From NCBI GenBank assembly GCA_004154925.1, contig QJNS01000139.1, forward strand, positions 62,001 through 126,000: 64,000 bases of DNA, given 5' to 3'. Below the pieces are notes generated by a model. That model was not told the origin of the DNA. It did not search any database and saw only the letters and a list, made by a program, of their open reading frames with translations. A program made the translations under genes and the position numbers. The DNA comes from Monosporascus cannonballus (lineage: Eukaryota > Ascomycota > Sordariomycetes > Xylariales). Every line of letters starts with the position of its first letter. The stretch's first letter is position 1. This document shows positions 25,536 to 36,037 of this stretch, one piece after another.

Positions 25536-25760
25536 ATACGGCTAAACATAAGTGTGGAAAATGAACTATCGTAACGCTTTTATAGCTGCAATAGCATAAT
25601 TACCAGTTGTATTATCGCACACCGGGTTTCTTTAATATATTTTGTATGAAAAAAGCTGTGTAACAATTTTTTTGGCCGTACGAGTTATCGTTTTTACGTT
25701 ACGGCTATAAAAAAAAGTTAAGATTAGCCAAATTCCGAACGCTCTTATATCTATAATATA

Positions 25761-27154
25761 CAGTCGGGGTGCAAAAGTCTCGGTTTAGTCTCCACATCCC
25801 ATATTTTCAACCACCATCTTTACAACTTCACTTATACGTTTTTCTACCAATTTTTAATAAAATTGCTAGCAATTTTAATTACTTATAAATAAATGGATTG
25901 CGCATACGGTGAGCTACTCTAATATTTCGTATACCAGCCCTAAGCTGTAGTTATAGTCTCGATCCGCCTTAGCATATTATTTATTAAGTTATTTAGCATA
26001 CCTTTTACAAACTTTTCCTATATAGTAATTATAGTAGTAATAAGTAAATTCAGTATTTTTTACGTATTACCGAATAACTTAAATTTCGGTTCTTTTTTTA
26101 AGTGTATTTCTTTAATAACTTCTATACGTTTTTTATAGGGTTTAAGTCGAGCGAATATAGGGGCCATTTTAGCACTTTGACGATTTGCCTTTAAAGCTAT
26201 TTCTTTACAATTCGGGCAATATAAACGGGAGCGTTATTTTGCATAAAAATAAAGTCGTTATTAAGGTATTTAGAAAGGTATTTGTCGAAATAATTACGAT
26301 AAATACGGCCGATTACTCCGCTTCGAGCGGCCTCGGAGTTCTTATTAAGGGCTATTAGAAAATTCCGTTTTCCATACCGGATACCACCTTAAAACATTTA
26401 TATCTAGCCGGTTTTTTTATATCGGAGTTATGTATATTTAGATAATAAACGAGATTTTTTTATTTCGAAAAAAACGGTTAATAATTAACGTAATAATTAA
26501 GGTAAGAAAAAATAACATATTAAAAACTTTTTCGACGGAAAACTTATTGCGCCCGTTTATCGTAATTACGGTCCACGTTCGTTTCGTTATTAAACAAATT
26601 TTTTGCTATTATTTAAAGGGCTTATTATGGTGTTCTAAAGCTTAAAAAAACCTTTATTTTACATATTCCGAAATTAAAAACGGACGTTAAAATACGTATT
26701 AATGCATTATCTTTTTCCGACGAAATTACTGCGTTAAATTTTACCGAAAAATATATAAATAATATAATTTAGTAAATTTAACGATAAATATAAAGGGATT
26801 AAAGTTAATAAATTATTATAAATATTTTTTAAACCGGCCGAAATTTATATAAGTAACCCAAACGCAAAGAAAATTGGGTTAAATTTTAACGCGTATAATG
26901 ATTATAAACGCCTTAAACGATAATAAGGGATATTCCGTATTTTTTTCGTAATTTCGGTAAAGTCGTCGCTTAAATCTTTTTCGGTTTTCCATTTCGTTCT
27001 CGTATAAGGTAGCTATTTTTTTCGCGAAAAAATTGGACCCAAATTAGGTTATTTACTTATGATTAAAATATGAAGGGTATTAGCGTTAAAGTGGAAGAAA
27101 TACGCGTTTTTGTAGAGCGTGCAGAAATTTACCGAGATTTTTGCACCCCCATTG
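25761..27154 (-). mobile_element. Tc1/mariner DNA transposon, RIP-inactivated
   Basis: A 24-bp terminal inverted repeat starts CAGTCGGGGTGCAAAAGTCT at 25,761 and returns inverted at 27,131-27,154 (ending GCACCCCCATTG) with a few mismatches. TA lies immediately outside both ends (25,759-25,760 and 27,155-27,156), the Tc1/mariner target duplication. At 1,394 bp it has a normal size for an autonomous element. The transposase is on the minus strand and is dead. The element is inserted in family A1. Confidence 0.9.
26120..26260 (-). pseudogene. Tc1/mariner transposase core relic
   Basis: The minus strand reads FMQNNAPVYIARIVK near 26,205-26,255 and WPLYSLDLNPIKNV near 26,125-26,175. These are the conserved Tc1-family FMQDNAPVH and WPPYSPDLNPIENxW blocks around the second catalytic Asp and the acidic residue that completes the DDE triad. 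The second catalytic Asp is Asn here and the last acidic residue is Lys (E to K). Both are G-to-A changes in the coding strand, as RIP would give. Only the core is recognisable; the rest is shredded by stops. Confidence 0.8.
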
Positions 27155-27658
27155 TAATAACTATAACGCATATGAGCAAAACATAGCTAGACGGGTTTTT
27201 CTCATACTGAATTACCTTTAGAAAACCTATAGCTAAATATTATATATAATAATTACATTATCGTAATTATAAAGGCGTTTCGAATTAAAAATAATATTAA
27301 TTAAAAACGGTTAAACTTTTCTTAAATATTTTAATCAAATTAATTTCAATTCAAGAATTTTATAAACCGTTAGAAAGCTTTTTTAACACTTTATATAAAT
27401 ATAATTCTTCCTATTTTTAATTATTTATTATTATTATTTTATTTACAACTTTTGGAAACAAATTAAAAAGTTTTATATAGAAAAATATTCATTAAGGCCA
27501 AAAAATTACAACTTACTATTAGGTCTTATTTTAGAAGTTTTACTGTTTTTATAAGACTTTTATAAATTAGATTAATGTAATATTAAAAGCTATTTAACTA
27601 TAGCTGCGCCGCAAACCCAGCTATAATCTCTAAAATAAGGGCTGATTTTAATAAAGCA

Positions 27659-28454
27659 AGTCGTTAAGAGTTTTTTTTTTAAAAAAATAATACATTTATT
27701 TTTATCAAAGTAAAAAATACTGTTTTTAACAATACTGTATATAAATATAGTGTTAATATGAGAATTTTGATATAAATATAGCTCATTTTTAAATTATTTT
27801 CAACAAATATTTTAAAAACTTAAATATAATAATAACTTCATTTGATTTATTAAACTTTCAAATATGGTGCGTTGAAATAAAATATAAATATATTTTTTTA
27901 GAGTTTTCAATTTTAAGATTTAAAAAAATCATTATAAATTGTAAATATAAATATATATACATTTATAAATTTTTAATTAAAAATAATTTAGCTTAAATGA
28001 TAATAATAAAATTATTTTTATATTAAATAACCTTCAAAAATTTATTCGTTTAAACGTTTGCCTTTATATAAAATAAGATAAAAGCTCTATTTTTTTAATA
28101 AAAACATAATTAGTTATATATTTAATTCGTAATTTAATAATTAGATTTATATTATTTTACGTAAAAAAAGTAAAGCTTTATATTTAATCGCTATTGCAAT
28201 TTGAAAAAAGAAATCTAAAAATTAAATATTTTCGACTGTTTTTTATTTTTCTTTTCTGTCCTATATTTTTCTATTTTTTTTCATACTAACTTTTAATATA
28301 ATTTTTATTTAAAATGTATTTTTGCTACAAAATTATTTTTACTTAAAAATAATTTTACTTAAATAAATCGTACTTATTTTTAAAAAATGTTTACTTAAAA
28401 CCTATTTTAAGATAAAAACGTTATTTTTTTTAAAAAAAATTTAACATTAAAAAA
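27659..28454. other. AT-rich spacer
   Basis: About 0.8 kb of AT-rich, RIP-like sequence lies between the right end of family A1 and gene island 2. Composition changes abruptly at about 28,455. No element or frame is recognisable. Confidence 0.6.
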
Positions 28455-29368
28455 TCGAGAACAGCTTTTTTCGCTCGTGATTATTTTCACCCTGAGATAT
28501 GCCACATATAAGCATCTTTAAAATACCTTCCCCCCGCGCTAAGGTACAAATAATGAAGTAACGTACTCCGATACCTACCTACACTGATTGGTTCAAAGAG
28601 GGGGAGACAAGGGGTGTTAATATATATACATTCTCTCATCCCTCAGCTCATTGCCTTTTCGGGAAGTCACTCAGCCTCAGCGCCCCAGATGTTCTCGCCC
28701 AGTGTGGCTGGTGAAATGCGGGATTCCTGAGAATGTCTTCGATGCCAAGAGAAGACTTCAAGAGGCAACAATGTGTTATGTGGCTAAACCGAGATACCCC
28801 CCATTTACCTAGGTAGCATGGGGGATCTGGTAGGTACGACGAGGCGCGGCCTACATACAGGCTACTACAGGAGAGCTACATGTGCCCTTCTCCATGCGGA
28901 TAAAGGCATTCTTCAATCACTGCATAGGTGTACTCAAGGTAGGTAACAGCAGTTGGCACCAGTTCCGCGACGCATTCCTCACTGCACCAGGCCATATCAC
29001 CCATCATACTTTATCAGTCCATCCCACTAGTTCCTTTCCCCGGCATGAACAGAAACTCAGCGTCCATTTGCATTGCCCCACCATCTGTGAACCCTCAATC
29101 AGTTCATCCGTTTTATCATCACCATTAACGTATTCGTTAACTTATCACTGACCTTGGCTCTGCTGATTGGGTTATCACCACTCTTACCACCCGGGCCACC
29201 CTGCCAATCCCAGAGCCTAACACCGTTTGATCCGCGTGAGCGACATTTTACTAGGATACTTACTTGCTCCTCCGTTTTTTTCATCTTAGTTATCATCCCC
29301 GTTTGCTTTCCGAGCCTCTCATACATCGTTCACTTCGACTCGACTTCGGCTAGATAACCCAGCTGGAG
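28455..29368 (+). promoter_or_regulatory. upstream region of the Dsk2-type gene
   Basis: Normal-composition DNA leads to the ATG at 29,369. The last 120 bases are pyrimidine-rich (for example around 29,268-29,300 and 29,310-29,350), as in promoters and leaders of well expressed fungal genes. A frame at 28,882-29,151 shows no family resemblance and is not called. Confidence 0.45.
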
Positions 29369-30800
29369 ATGGCCGACTCAGCGGAGGGCAGCAGCACCGA
29401 CCCTCAGGTCAGCTTCAAGGTCAAGACTTCGGGCGATAAAAGCCACACCATCACCATGTCCGAGTCAGCTACCGTATTAGACCTGAAGACTAAACTGGCC
29501 GGGTCCGATTACGAGAACATCCCAATCGAGCGACAACGTCTTATCTATTCCGGCCGTGTCATGAAAAACGACGAGCCCTTGAGCACCTACAAGATCAAGG
29601 CCGGCAACACGATACATCTGGTCAAGAGCGCCGCCAGTAACCAACCTCAAGCGCAAGGAGCCTCGTCGTCTGCGTCTGCCGCACCGCAGGTCCCTACCAA
29701 CATGGCCGCCGGCACTGCCAATAATCCTCTGGCCGGTCTTACGGGCGCTCGTTACGCCGGCTTGACCAACCTGCCTTCGGCCGACATGTTCGGCCCTGAT
29801 GGAGGAGTATGTCGTCTATGCATAATACGCGTACCTAGTTGATGCTGACTGTGATTCGTAGATGTCGGGATCTATGGGCGTTAGCGACGCCGATATGGAG
29901 AGCATGCTCAACAACCCCAACTTTCTACAACAGATGAACGAGATGATGAACAACGATGCATTCATCCACATGATGGAGTCGCACCCCGCTTTCCGCAACA
30001 ACCCCAGCGCCGCCCAGATGTTACGCGACCCTGAGTTCCGCCGCATGATGCTGAACCCGGAAACTATTAGGCATGCGTCTAGAATGCAACGGATGATGAG
30101 GGGCCAGGGTGGCGTGGGCGCTTTTCCTATGCCTGGGGCGACCGACAATACGCCCGGCGGCGACGCATCTGCGGCTGGTGGCAACAATACGGGGACTAAC
30201 AACGCGAACGCCGGTGCTGGAGGTCAATTCAACCCCTTCGACCAAGCATTATTTGGCGGCATGTCGTTGCCCGGTGCTGCGGGTGGTGACGGCGGCAACC
30301 CCTTTGCCGCCTTCCTTAACCCATTCGTGATACCGGGTCAGGGCGGCCAGGGAGGTGGCGCAGGTGCAGGTGCCGGTGCCGGAGCGCAGACGGGAGCCAA
30401 TACTACGGGAGACGCCAATGCCCGCCAAGGCCAAGGTGCCAGCAACACCACGGCCGGCAACAACACTAGCAATCCGTCCAGCGCGCCTCCTAATCCTTTC
30501 GCTAGCCTGTTTGGCGGGTTTCCCGGCGCGGGCGCGGGTGCAGGTGCGGGCACCAATCCGTTCGGAACTCTTCCTCCCCTCAACCCCGAAGCCTTGCAGC
30601 AGATGATGCAACTCCTCGGCGTTAACTCGCAGACCGGCTCTCCAGCGCCCCCCGTAGACAATAGGCCGCCCGAGGAGCGGTACGCGGACCAGCTTCGCCA
30701 GCTCAACGACATGGGCTTTACCGACTTTGACAGGAACGTTGCGGCTTTGCGGCGGAGCGGGGGAAGTGTTCAGGGTGCAATTGAGCATCTGTTGAGCTAA
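29369..30800 (+). CDS. ubiquilin/Dsk2-type UBL-UBA shuttle factor, 2 exons
   Basis: Exons 29369-29806 and 29862-30800 give 458 residues. Intron 29807-29861 (55 nt) starts GTATGT, has a GCTGAC branch site and ends GTAG. Residues about 14-86 form a ubiquitin-like domain (VSFKVKTSG...IPIERQRLIYSGRVMKNDEPL...NTIHLVKS). A Met/Asn-rich STI1-type region follows the intron (MLNNPNFLQQMNEMM, MLRDPEFRRMMLNPE). Next come long Gly/Ala/Asn/Pro-rich linkers with repeated NPF. The protein ends in a UBA domain (RYADQLRQLNDMGFTD...GAIEHLLS) with the MGF ubiquitin-contact motif. Dsk2 proteins carry ubiquitinated cargo to the proteasome through UBL binding to the 26S particle and UBA binding to ubiquitin chains, in cytosol and nucleus. 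Length and domain order are as expected for a filamentous fungal Dsk2. Confidence 0.95.
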
Positions 30801-31439
30801 GACTGACCAATTGACGGTGTCACGATGATGCGAGAAAAGGCGTCTCTACGGATCCCTTTCGTGTGAATAATCCAAAACATAGTTTAGCAAAGAGCAGTGT
30901 CGAGGCTGCCCACTATATGTTGACGGGCCATGCGTTTCAGGGACCTTTGGCGAGGACGGTGGGTGAGCTGTAGGGTCCATGATAATTGTTCCGGTGGAAT
31001 TGAGTCAGTGCAACTGAGGACGGGAAGTATCATGAGCGTTCACCTGCATGGCCACGAATACGACGGATTCGGTCTCGTCTCGCACGAGGCCCTGGTCCCT
31101 CCTAGGTTGAGGTAGTAGTAACCGAATACATCGCTACCCTTTTTTTGAGCACTGGCATTCCTCGTTGCTGTGGCAGCTGTTTCTACGGCAGTGCTTTCTG
31201 GTTGTGAGGACATACTACGGTGGGCGCTCCCCGGGATCCCGGCTTTTTGTGTCTCGGCTATGGCTAGCCACACTCATTCTTTCCCACACGCGCACCGTTC
31301 TAAGTTCTCACCCGGTTTAAAGCGTAGCCAACATCTTCATATAGCATGGTGAATCTCACCGCCGTTACTCACCTTGGCGGTTTCGCTCCATGTGCGTGAA
31401 CCATTATTCGCGATAGCCAGATTGTGTATTTGAAATCAC
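30801..31439. other. intergenic, Dsk2 3' side
   Basis: This roughly 0.64 kb stretch lies downstream of the Dsk2-type gene. Short overlapping frames on both strands (for example 30,930-31,115 and 31,040-31,273) have no recognisable content. I see nothing else. Confidence 0.5.
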
Positions 31440-31727
31440 CTACTGCCGAGGCGCATTTGTTCGTCGCGCTTCCATGCTTGCAAGATGCTTGTGGAGTGTT
31501 TTTAATCCAGGGGTTGCTGTTTTCAGTTCCGACACATCTCGACCGAAGAATCGGGTAAGCTTTGCGAATGGTATGGTCCGCTGACCCGGCAAGCCGTCTT
31601 TGTTCGGGTTAGCAATGGCAACCAGATTCAAGCTACGCTGCGTGTTGGCGTGCAAGCTGGAGGACCGGCTCCGATCGACAGTTAGAACTTGGCATGGAGG
31701 TAGACTATTACGTCCTAGCCGATGCCG
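31440..31727 (-). other. orphan open frame without ATG
   Basis: The frame is open on the minus strand from just after a TAG at 31,728-31,730 to the TAG ending at 31,440. Its last 70 codons look protein-like (NLVAIANPNKDGLPGQRTIP...KLTRFFGRDVSELK), with balanced composition and no low complexity. It contains no ATG before this segment and begins only 80 bases downstream of the transaldolase stop. It may be a last exon, a gene remnant or chance. I do not recognise the family. Confidence 0.25.
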
Positions 31728-31809
31728 CTAAATAAGCTTCGTCGATCTGTTTCTGTTTCACCCTTAATACAATCGCTTTAACCTCCTCAAATTCAAGTTT
31801 ACCCACTAT

Positions 31810-33223
31810 TCACCGTCGAGCCAGCCCCTCCAACCCTTCTTGCTTCTCACAGAAGATGTTGATCGCCTGCACGATCTTGCCCTCGGCCCTACCGCCCAGG
31901 CTCCGCGTGAAAGCCAACTGCCACGCGCCCTCGTCCTCGACGATGCGGCTGTAGTAGTCCCCGAACACCTCCTCGTCCGCCCCGTGGTCCCCGCCGAACA
32001 CGGAACCCGTGTCGCCCTCCCAGGGGTTCGCCGGTGTCTCGGCCAGCTTCGTCAGCAGCGGGGGCGCGACCGTGATGTGGTGCGCGCCTGCGAGCCTCAT
32101 GACCTCTTGTACGGAGGTGAGGCTCGCGGGGAGGACCCGCGTCCCGCTCCCGACCTTCTCGTAGTACCGCTGCGCCGAGCCGCAGAAGTCGAAGGCCTTG
32201 TTCTTGTCGACGTATCTGGGTAGGTAGGTAATTAGGCCGGAATCGTGTGCCAATATGGGCTGTGTCGTGTGTGTCTGTCTCGACGGATGGGCGAATGGAT
32301 GTTGGGTTGCGGAGAAGTCCTTGGATTATGGAGGGGGAGGGGACTCACCCAGAGTCGAAGTGCACCCGGAGCTCGTTGATGTACGGCGCGATGTAGGTGC
32401 ACCCCACGTGCGAGGCCAGCGCCGCCTGTTCCATGCAGAACATCGTAGTCGCCAGTGTCGCGATGCCCTGCCTCTCCAACTCGCGACACGCCTGCATGCC
32501 CTCCCAGGTTGCCGGGATCTTGATGCAGACCCTGTTGGTGTCGTACGTGGGGTCCAGCTCCTTGAAGACTGCCACGATCCCTTTCAGGCCACCACCGTTA
32601 AATTAGCAAGGGACTGACTCCTGCGCCCCCCCGCCATGATTCACCGCAGTCCATCGGCTGGTTGAAAGACTCACGCTGCGCGTTCTCGATGGTCTTCTGT
32701 TTCGAGTAGGAGTACTTGGGATTCGTCTGGATGTGCGAGTACCCCGTCAGGTGCGGCACTATCCGGAGGGCCAGCTTGACCATCATGACCTCCACGGCCA
32801 GCTCGGCCGCGTCCAGTTCGGGGTAAACCTGCTTCTTCGCCGCCGCGAAGGCGATGGCGTCCTGGATAAGCTGTGCGTGCACCTGCTTGCCCTCGCCATC
32901 GACGCGGATCAGTTCATGGTAGGCGATGGCCTAAACGTGCGTTAGCTTATTCAGGGGTTGCCCACCCAGGCAATTCCAGGGGTCACTGGGAGATAGGTAA
33001 GGGAGGTATTGTACCTACTTGGTTTGACGTGCAGTCAACGAAGGGGCCGAGCTTGGACGGCACTAGCGGCAATTATCAGTATTCTGCTCGCGTTGCTTGG
33101 GTCGGTTTGTACATAGGTACTACCCATGGTACAGACTGACGGACCTTCGAGATCAAGGGTATCGCAGTCTACTGCGCTGTGCGCCCGAAGAACGTCTAGT
33201 AAGGTCTGCGGTGTCGATGCCAT
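31810..33223 (-). CDS. transaldolase, 5 exons
   Basis: Exons on the minus strand are 33145-33223, 33019-33062, 32675-32930, 32349-32580 and 31810-32215, giving 338 residues. Introns are 82, 88, 94 and 133 nt, all GT-AG (GTCCGT, GTAGGT, GTGAGT, GTGAGT). Each join restores conserved text: DTLDLE-VPSKLGPFVDCTSNQ, then AIAYHELI, then TIENAQ-RIVAVFKELDP, then HFDSG-YVDKNKAFDF. The Schiff-base lysine is Lys147 in VCIKIPATWEG. Transaldolase transfers a dihydroxyacetone unit between sugar phosphates in the non-oxidative pentose phosphate pathway. Motifs differ somewhat from the main fungal Tal1 (for example KIPATWEG and LATTMFCMEQAALA), so this may be a second, divergent paralogue. Cytosolic. Confidence 0.92.
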
Positions 33224-33903
33224 CTCGGTAGTTGCAGACTGTTATAGAACTACGAAGTACACGTGCATGCAGAGGATGGGCACTCATGGGCGTCAATTCG
33301 CCGAGTAAAATTATGAGTTATTTAGGGATATGGTTTCATGGTAGAATGCTCCCGCATGGGAAATGATACCTGCCAAGGTCTCGCTACAAGTGCCCGGGGA
33401 CCTGCGATCTCGGGCGGGGAAGTTCCAGTGGGGTACCTTATTAAATAGATAATTCTATATATATATACACTAATGCCATTTATCGCAATGAATCGGATCT
33501 GTCAGTAACCTTTCCCGCGAGAAGTCGGGTCGCGCCAGCATTGGGCCGATGCTTGCGGAACACCGTGTGCCCTTGTTCTTGTATTCTGTAAATATCTTGT
33601 AGTTACTCGCCTTCTTTGTAGGAGATTTTTAATCCCATGTACTGGCTACATACGGGCCCCGCATTTCAGTTTTAGCAAATCAGATACCCTAGGCCCCTAG
33701 TTCCAATATTCCCTTAACTAACCCCGATGAATAATGCCGACGACTTTCACTATTCCCACGTGTGCGAGCTTAAAAGGGAAAGACTTGGTTTTGCGCAGCA
33801 AGCTATTCGGAAGTGTGTTCGTAAAGTAGTAATTAGTGACCGGGCGAATTCAAAGCCAGCTATTAGCATTACGTTCTGCGTCATTCCCCCTCCAGCTAGC
33901 CTA
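33224..33903. other. intergenic, transaldolase promoter / GT31 3' side
   Basis: About 0.68 kb lies between two minus-strand genes. It should contain the transaldolase promoter and the 3' region of the glycosyltransferase gene. A short TA-rich run occurs at about 33,457-33,468. The plus-strand frames near 33,727-34,135 overlap the glycosyltransferase coding sequence and are shadows. Confidence 0.5.
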
Positions 33904-35424
33904 TCAAGACCTAGACCAAACAACTCGAATCACAGCCTCGGCGATGGCCTCAATTCTTTTGACATATATGAGAGCCAAAGTGCCTGTCCTAACATCCTCT
34001 ATGATGTTTTCCAATAAAAATTGCGTTTTTCCCGTGTCCTTTGGCTTCAGGGGCGCAAATGAATACCTCCAACTCTCCTCGCCATCCTCCTCCCCAGGAT
34101 TATCCCAGGAATGTTCCATGTCAAAATCATTCTGAGAAGCTAACTCCTTGTCCGAATAGCTGTATTTTACAATAGAGTAGCCGTTGGTCATCAGCCAACC
34201 GTCGGCAAAGCGATAACTCTGGAGTATGCACGCATCGCCACAGACACGGGAAACTGCTGAGATCTTGGCCATGTCCTTCTGGTGCCAACTTTTCCAGTGG
34301 TGGGTGCTGATGGGCTGCGGACGCACCGCCTCGTAAAAGCCGCTGGGGTCCCCGAACATCTCGAGCTGGTACAGGCCGTGCTCAACACTCAGCTTTGTGG
34401 TTGTGTACTTATAGATACATAGACTGAGAGCCTTGTCGCCATGAGTATTGGCTAGAGCTAGACAGTCCTTGCTCTTGCCTCCGATCTGCTTCAGCAGGGG
34501 TGTCGAGAGGAAAAAGCCGGCGCCGCCTACACAGTTGATGCCACCACCCCAGAGCCAGGGCGTGTACTCAGAATGTGTGCCGACCCATTGGGCCTCGCTC
34601 GCATCGTACTTGTGCAACATATGCAGTACGCTGTGCATGCTGAAGAAGAAGGTGTCATCGTCGATGAATCCGATCCATTGCGTGTCAGGCCGAATGTAGG
34701 AGGGCAGAATGTCGAGCAGCGATACATATCGCCCAGTCCAGTCTCCTCCGGCTTCGACAATATCAAGCTCAATGCCTTCTTTTGCGTAGGCTCTTATTAT
34801 CTCGTCGCCGGAAGGCTCGCCCGGGTCTTCTCCGTTGGCCCCGTAAGGTTCTACTACAATTACAAAACGCGCACCCGTCCCTGCCGCCCAATGCTTGAAA
34901 GCGTCAAGGGATTCAGTGAGTCGTCTGAGTGTGGTTGCTCCACTAAAAATGATCTCGGCCGCGTTAGGAGTTGCCAATGTTTGCGCGACTTCAACTGTTA
35001 CGGAGGTTTCTGGAACCTCGATTCTCCTCACCGGGTCGTGAGCTTTGCTGCCGAGCTGCAGTTTTGAAAAGGTCGGAAATTCGATGGACAGATTCTCCAG
35101 GACCGGACGGGACTCCTTCGATGATGGATTGGCCTTGATGTTGATGCTTGCGACGTCAACAGTTGATTGAAATCCGCTGATTCCGAAAAGCTTGTAGCCG
35201 GATCCATCTCTGGCGGTTTCCCATTCAATTTGGACAGAACTTTCAACGGGTTTTGTTGCCTTTTCTCCCGTCAATGCTGCTGGTTTGCGTGGCCAGCCAA
35301 TCTCCGGGTCGACAAACGCCGCTGGATGTGAGCGGTGGAAATAGCCTATGTGGTTCACGAGCAAATGAAGAGACCCTAAAGTCAAAGCTGTCACAAGCGC
35401 TCGACTTATGGGATTTCGAGCCAT
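33904..35424 (-). CDS. GT31/Fringe-like type II membrane glycosyltransferase
   Basis: This is a single exon of 506 residues. The ATG at 35,422-35,424 is preceded by an in-frame GTG, so the true start is taken here. A short basic N terminus is followed by one hydrophobic helix (about residues 8-25, ISRALVTALTLGSLHLLV), giving a signal anchor for the Golgi or ER lumen. The catalytic domain has FVIVVEPYG, the metal-binding DxD-type motif FIDDDTFFF (Asp about 255-257) and WLWGGGINCVGGAGFFLS further on. Then come conserved His/Trp (ISTHHWKSWHQKDM) and Cys (VCGDACILQ) residues. These fit fungal DUF604/Fringe-like glycosyltransferases of family GT31, which use UDP-sugars with Mn2+ to extend glycans. 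Donor and acceptor are unknown. It ends in sequence AVIRVVWSRS, with no second membrane segment. Confidence 0.87.
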   Translation of the reverse strand: MARNPISRALVTALTLGSLHLLVNHIGYFHRSHPAAFVDPEIGWPRKPAALTGEKATKPVESSVQIEWETARDGSGYKLFGISGFQSTVDVASINIKANPSSKESRPVLENLSIEFPTFSKLQLGSKAHDPVRRIEVPETSVTVEVAQTLATPNAAEIIFSGATTLRRLTESLDAFKHWAAGTGARFVIVVEPYGANGEDPGEPSGDEIIRAYAKEGIELDIVEAGGDWTGRYVSLLDILPSYIRPDTQWIGFIDDDTFFFSMHSVLHMLHKYDASEAQWVGTHSEYTPWLWGGGINCVGGAGFFLSTPLLKQIGGKSKDCLALANTHGDKALSLCIYKYTTTKLSVEHGLYQLEMFGDPSGFYEAVRPQPISTHHWKSWHQKDMAKISAVSRVCGDACILQSYRFADGWLMTNGYSIVKYSYSDKELASQNDFDMEHSWDNPGEEDGEESWRYSFAPLKPKDTGKTQFLLENIIEDVRTGTLALIYVKRIEAIAEAVIRVVWSRS

Positions 35425-36037
35425 CACGGATCAATAACAGCCGATGCTGTTCGACGCACTATGCACGGCATGTAAGGTCGAGTTCTTTTAGGAAAATTCG
35501 ATCTCAACAGTTTGCTTGTCAGTGCAAACACACAACCATGTGGTGGACCGTACATCCCTCGTATCTATGAAGTACCAGGTCACAGCGTCGAAACGCATAT
35601 AACTGCAGCTTTCTTATTTCCTGAACCGCTATCCTTTGCAAGGGTTATGGCGTCTATGTGCTTATCTAATAGGTGGTAGGCGAAAGAGGATGCATATGGG
35701 TGAAAGGACCCATATGGGCGAGGAACACTACCTCTAGACCAAAGAGCGGGGGAGGCACAACATATCTGCTTGCGGCGACAAGGCGGTAGCGCAAACAGCG
35801 TTTCAGACGGTGCTAGTCCCAAAGCGGAAACAGTCCAACTATGAAGCCGGCTGTAGCTCCCAAAGAGGCCGATTTAAGTAAGCCCTTGCTGCTGAATCTG
35901 ATTGGGTCACTGTGCAAATAAAATGGGCGCCACCCACATTTAGAAAATGATGTTGGCGCTAACGCCTTGTCGCCGTCAAGCAGATATGGGCGGAGCACAT
36001 TTGTGAACAACTTGCGTTCCATTGGCTAATATCCGAC
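35425..36037. promoter_or_regulatory. upstream of GT31 gene, with a doubtful small frame
   Basis: This stretch holds the glycosyltransferase promoter. A minus-strand ATG frame at 35,813-36,022 encodes 69 residues (starts MERKLFTNVL, ends GFIVGLFPLWD) with a weakly hydrophobic C terminus and no known family. I leave it unassigned. An ATTGG (inverted CCAAT) lies at 36,020-36,025. The 5-bp target duplication CCGAC of the neighbouring solo LTR occupies 36,033-36,037. Confidence 0.4.

Larger units (their letters stand above)
21390..27658 (+). mobile_element. family A DNA element (A1), split by nested insertions
   Basis: The left end TACCTCAGCTAGCTCAGG (21,390) and the right end 'gctgattttaataaagca' (about 27,658) match the ends of A3. 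Removing the inserted segments (about 21,837-25,025, 25,218-25,540 and 25,761-27,156) leaves about 1.4 kb, the length of A3 (1,438 bp). Left and right ends look like imperfect terminal inverted repeats when compared with the fresher A2 ends (TACCTCAGCTAGCTCAGG versus TACCTCATCTTGATCAGG), so this is a TIR DNA element. No transposase frame is seen in the 1.4 kb version, so it is probably non-autonomous. The remaining sequence is RIP-mutated. Confidence 0.65.

Noticed and set aside
30249..30788. A 179-codon minus-strand frame opposite the Dsk2-type gene.
   Set aside because: Shadow of the Gly/Ala-rich linker; no independent evidence.
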